A stretch of DNA of 8,429 nucleotides, from the NCBI GenBank assembly GCA_017577345.1, contig PITX01000046.1:1-8429 (forward strand). The letters run 5' to 3'. Positions within the stretch are counted from its first letter, which is position 1. Each line of letters opens with the position of its first letter. The notes under the pieces were generated by a model. It saw nothing but the letters and a program-made list of their open reading frames with translations, was not told where the DNA came from and searched no databases. A program made the translations under genes and the position numbers. This document shows positions 5,909 to 8,429 of the stretch, one piece after another. This DNA comes from Clostridiales bacterium (GTDB taxonomy: Bacteria > Bacillota > Clostridia > Oscillospirales > Oscillospiraceae).

Positions 5909-8429
5909 TCATGTGTTCTGCCTCCTTTCGCGTTTTCGCTTGACACGGATTCCGCACAGAGCGGCAACTGCGGCGAGCAGGATACCGACGGTGTAAATAC
6001 CGTAGGTACCCGTGCCTCCGGTCTCCGGCAGTGCATATCCGGTTCTGTTGACGATATGGATCACATTGTCATCAAAGAATCGGAAAAATTCTTCATCGTC
6101 CGACATGACGACCTTGCCGTCTGCGCTGATGACGATTTCCTTAACGCCGGGCATCGGGTTAAAGCCATTCGGTGCCTTCGTTTCCTCAAGATAATAGGTC
6201 GTGCCGATGGCAAGTCCCGTGATCTCGATCTCGGCATTGTCTGTTTCGTACTCACCGAGAACCACCGTGCGGTCTGCGTCCTGATAGAGCGTAAATATGG
6301 CGGTATCGCTTAAAATGGGCTGATCGTCCTGATTGACCTTGACAAGCTTGATGTCAGCAGTAACAACATCCGCTGCAAAGACGAGCTTGCCGTTGTTGCC
6401 GAGACGCGTATGGATAAATGCCGGATTTGCTTCGTTTATGTACTGCTGTGCACTTTCTTGTGTCTGCGTCGTATTGTCGCCCTTCGGCAGAGGCGATTTG
6501 TCATAGTTTCCGGCATTGTAATAAGGATTAAACGCTGTCGAGGTGAAGCCGGAACTCGCAAAAACATCCTCGCTCCAACAGTTCGTGTAGAAGGTTTTTG
6601 TGCCGCCGGTGAGTGCTAATGCTTTGACATCCGCAACTGCTTCCTCCGTCAGACCGACCTGATAGATCAGCCGCACCGGAAGGGCTTCATAGTAGAAATA
6701 AGCTGTGCGGTCTATTTTAAGGTTGGGCGTGTAGGTCGGCAGCAGATCGTCTGGAACGATCATTGTTACTGTCTGCCTGCCGTTTTCATCTGTCGTCACC
6801 ACGGCGGTGATCTGACTGAGATCTGCCGTCTGCCCGCTGCCGTCTTCGGCAGTCCAGGCACCGGCATAATGGTAGGTCGTTTCATTACCGACAGTCTCAT
6901 GGCTTACAGGTGTGTGGTTAACGCCGCCGTAGCGGAGCACCGGCTCAGATTTGAGCTCCATGCCGTCACCAATCGTATCGGAGACGGTCACCGGCAGATT
7001 GTCCCTGAGGATAAAGCCGTAAACCGGGAAGGTATCGTTATATTTGTATTTGATTGCATCTTCGAAAGCCGTGGTCAGCGTATCCACGGAGTTATTTGCC
7101 GTAAAGAATGCGCCGTCTGCATAGGCATAGCCGGTATCCTCGTACGGATTGTTGACGATCGGAACCGTGGCGAGCGTCTTACTCGTACGGATGCCGTATT
7201 GCTGACTGTCATGCTTATGGAGCGTTATCGTACTGCCGGTCGGCGTGTTGTGCAGGAGTCTGTACAGCATATGGCAGGTCACATCGGAGAAGGCGCTGAT
7301 ATTCTTGTTCTTTGAAACGCCATCGCACTGACCGTTGGTGCAATACTCGATCGCTTCGACATTTGCATCCGTGGGGTTCAGCACCGCCCGCTTATAGTCA
7401 TCGCCTGCGATGGAGCTTGCAAAGCTGTTGACACCGCTCGGGTTAATGCCGATGCCAATGGTATAGAAGAACACATCGGTGCCGTAATGCTTCGCAATTC
7501 TGTCTTTATAGTTCTTTGCCGTCAGGATCGTATAGTAGCCGAGGACGCCCTGGTTGTTCAGGTCGTTGACCGACGGCAGCCCTTCGTTGTTATTGTAGCC
7601 GGTCGTACCGTCGCCGTAGACTTTTTGGGTCGCCAGAACATTGTTGAAAAACGGGGTACAGTAGGTCGGCTCACCATCGGACAGAAGGAGAAAGACGGGT
7701 CTGCGCTTGACTGTGTAGGTCGCGCTGATCCTGCCTTCTTCCGTCTCCTTGGTGACTGTCCTGGTCACTGTGGTGTCCTCAGTATCGAAGAACTCCTGCG
7801 CACCCATCGCGATGCCGTCCTGCGTGAAGGTGCCGTACCAGCCGCCGGAGAAGGTGCCCTTGTAAAGGGGACCGTCCGTGCGACTGATGGAGGTGCTCGG
7901 TGCCAGCTGATAGGTATTACTGGTACATTCCCCCTCGGGGAAGTATTTATCGTCGGTTGCGGTGTAGCGACCCAGTTCAAGCAGCTTCGTCGCCGCGCCG
8001 GAGTAGCAGACCACGCCGACACGGTTGTCCTCGTTGGCATCCATGACATACTTCATGATCTTGTTGAGTGATTCGATCATGATATTGGCACTCGTGACAC
8101 CGTTGTACTTACTGTTAATCATACTGCCGGAGGTGTCGAGTACGAATACCACATCGAGGGGTACCCTGACCTCCAGTTCCTGTGTAACAGAGTATTTCTG
8201 CCCCAATGCCGACAGCGTAATGCCGAAGGTATTGGAATCGTAGCTTTCAAAGGCACCGTAGTCGTCACCGCCGTAGATAACAGACTTGTCCGTCAGAACC
8301 TTGCCGTCATCTCTTGCGTCCCCCGTGAACTTACTTTCCAGCTGTGAGGTCGCCGCATCGGAATAATAGGTGCCGCTGACCCCATCGATCGTTGTATCAC
8401 CGGTTTCGGCAGGCGAAACAGGCAGATAG
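5909..8429 (-). CDS. VWA-domain LPETG-anchored tip pilin/adhesin, N-terminus outside window
   Basis: A large surface protein, at least 839 residues, expected at the pilus tip. The frame is open to 8429; a TTG at 8206 is an internal Leu codon (SALGQKYS), because conserved sequence such as DDGKVLTDKSV lies upstream of it. In visible numbering: a VWA domain from about 90, with MIDAS DTSGS at 98-102, the MIDAS Thr near 202 (FTQDGIAMG) and Asp251 (LLLSDGEP). Next comes a large middle region, including RDNLPVTVSDTIGDGM near 475. A C-terminal SpaA/Cna_B domain follows at about 692-795, with Lys at IKLVKV, E-box YYLEETKAPNGF and Asn at IHIVN. LPETG is at 800-804, then a membrane segment and a basic tail. 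VWA tip pilins such as PilA/RrgA/SpaC bind host surfaces; the ligand here is unknown. It is first in the visible operon, directly before the backbone. Confidence 0.93.
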   Translation of the reverse strand, partial: YLPVSPAETGDTTIDGVSGTYYSDAATSQLESKFTGDARDDGKVLTDKSVIYGGDDYGAFESYDSNTFGITLSALGQKYSVTQELEVRVPLDVVFVLDTSGSMINSKYNGVTSANIMIESLNKIMKYVMDANEDNRVGVVCYSGAATKLLELGRYTATDDKYFPEGECTSNTYQLAPSTSISRTDGPLYKGTFSGGWYGTFTQDGIAMGAQEFFDTEDTTVTRTVTKETEEGRISATYTVKRRPVFLLLSDGEPTYCTPFFNNVLATQKVYGDGTTGYNNNEGLPSVNDLNNQGVLGYYTILTAKNYKDRIAKHYGTDVFFYTIGIGINPSGVNSFASSIAGDDYKRAVLNPTDANVEAIEYCTNGQCDGVSKNKNISAFSDVTCHMLYRLLHNTPTGSTITLHKHDSQQYGIRTSKTLATVPIVNNPYEDTGYAYADGAFFTANNSVDTLTTAFEDAIKYKYNDTFPVYGFILRDNLPVTVSDTIGDGMELKSEPVLRYGGVNHTPVSHETVGNETTYHYAGAWTAEDGSGQTADLSQITAVVTTDENGRQTVTMIVPDDLLPTYTPNLKIDRTAYFYYEALPVRLIYQVGLTEEAVADVKALALTGGTKTFYTNCWSEDVFASSGFTSTAFNPYYNAGNYDKSPLPKGDNTTQTQESAQQYINEANPAFIHTRLGNNGKLVFAADVVTADIKLVKVNQDDQPILSDTAIFTLYQDADRTVVLGEYETDNAEIEITGLAIGTTYYLEETKAPNGFNPMPGVKEIVISADGKVVMSDDEEFFRFFDDNVIHIVNRTGYALPETGGTGTYGIYTVGILLAAVAALCGIRVKRKRERRQNT
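5921..5928 (-). promoter_or_regulatory. Strong Shine-Dalgarno inside the 3' end of the tip pilin gene
   Basis: AAAGGAGG on the - strand lies 8 nt before an ATG at 5912-5910. That ATG overlaps the tip pilin stop (TGA, 5911-5909) as ATGA. The site is written into the codons GAA AGG AGG (Glu-Arg-Arg) of the tip pilin tail. The ATG is in frame with the backbone pilin, with no stop in the 36 codons between. This is a textbook coupling arrangement and competes with the inner start at 5804. Confidence 0.7.

Noticed and set aside
5901..5924. 6-bp inverted repeat (GAGGCA/TGCCTC) spanning the tip pilin stop
   Set aside because: The stem is short with a 12-nt loop, as expected by chance. It could mask the Shine-Dalgarno at 5921-5928, but the evidence is too thin.
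5805..5957. Backbone pilin starting at 5957
   Set aside because: That start lies inside the tip pilin gene with no Shine-Dalgarno support. The credible options are 5804 and 5912.
7487..8071. 194-aa open frame on the + strand
   Set aside because: It is antisense to the VWA domain coding region and has the composition of a codon-bias shadow.
8204..8206. TTG as the start of the VWA protein
   Set aside because: The same frame stays open to the window edge and encodes conserved sequence upstream (DDGKVLTDKSV, FGITLSA); the TTG is an internal Leu codon.
1..8429. CRISPR array, tRNA, rRNA or insertion sequence
   Set aside because: No spaced direct repeats, cloverleaf, rRNA segment or transposase-like frame was seen on either strand.

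Overview
The window suggests a low-to-mid-GC Gram-positive anaerobe, most likely a Clostridia member of the Oscillospiraceae/Ruminococcaceae kind. This rests on LPXTG cell-wall sorting signals, a class C sortase, Clostridia-style isopeptide-forming pilins, purine-rich Shine-Dalgarno sites and a ClpC-type unfoldase. The assignment is an inference from family resemblance, not a species call.

Left part (+ strand, 1-1480): the C-terminal half of a ClpC-type AAA+ unfoldase runs in from the left edge. It overlaps by 4 nt a complete Cof-type HAD phosphatase. A strong hairpin follows. Bases 1481-1600 separate two convergent transcription units and carry terminator-like structures for both directions.

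Right part (- strand, read from 8429 down to 1601): a sortase-dependent pilus operon that enters from the right edge. Its order is (i) a large VWA-domain, LPETG-anchored tip pilin/adhesin, missing its N-terminus; (ii) a 521-aa LPETG backbone pilin with an N-terminal domain, an isopeptide (D2-like) domain and a Cna_B/SpaA domain; (iii) a class C pilus-polymerising sortase; (iv) a 316-aa LPQTG small pilin with a pilin motif and one Cna_B domain, probably the basal subunit; (v) a second sortase of another class, probably the one that attaches the finished fibre to peptidoglycan. Genes iii-v overlap or nearly touch. The two longer gaps are 5805-5908, which has two in-frame candidate starts for the backbone, and 4028-4238, which has two perfect hairpins, one with a 23-bp stem.

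Proposed working: the class C sortase cuts LPETG on backbone and tip and joins backbone subunits through lysines. The small pilin accepts the growing fibre through its YPK lysine and ends the chain. The second sortase then moves the LPQTG end of that base to the wall. The hairpin after the backbone gene could let the abundant shaft subunit be made in excess over the sortases. The overall system type is known. The points worth a second look are the dual starts of the backbone, the long hairpin, a Gly-rich segment where the sortase lid is expected, a Lys-to-Met change at the expected isopeptide site of the small pilin, and a Cys/His loop in the backbone. No promoter for the pilus operon is visible; it should lie beyond 8429.
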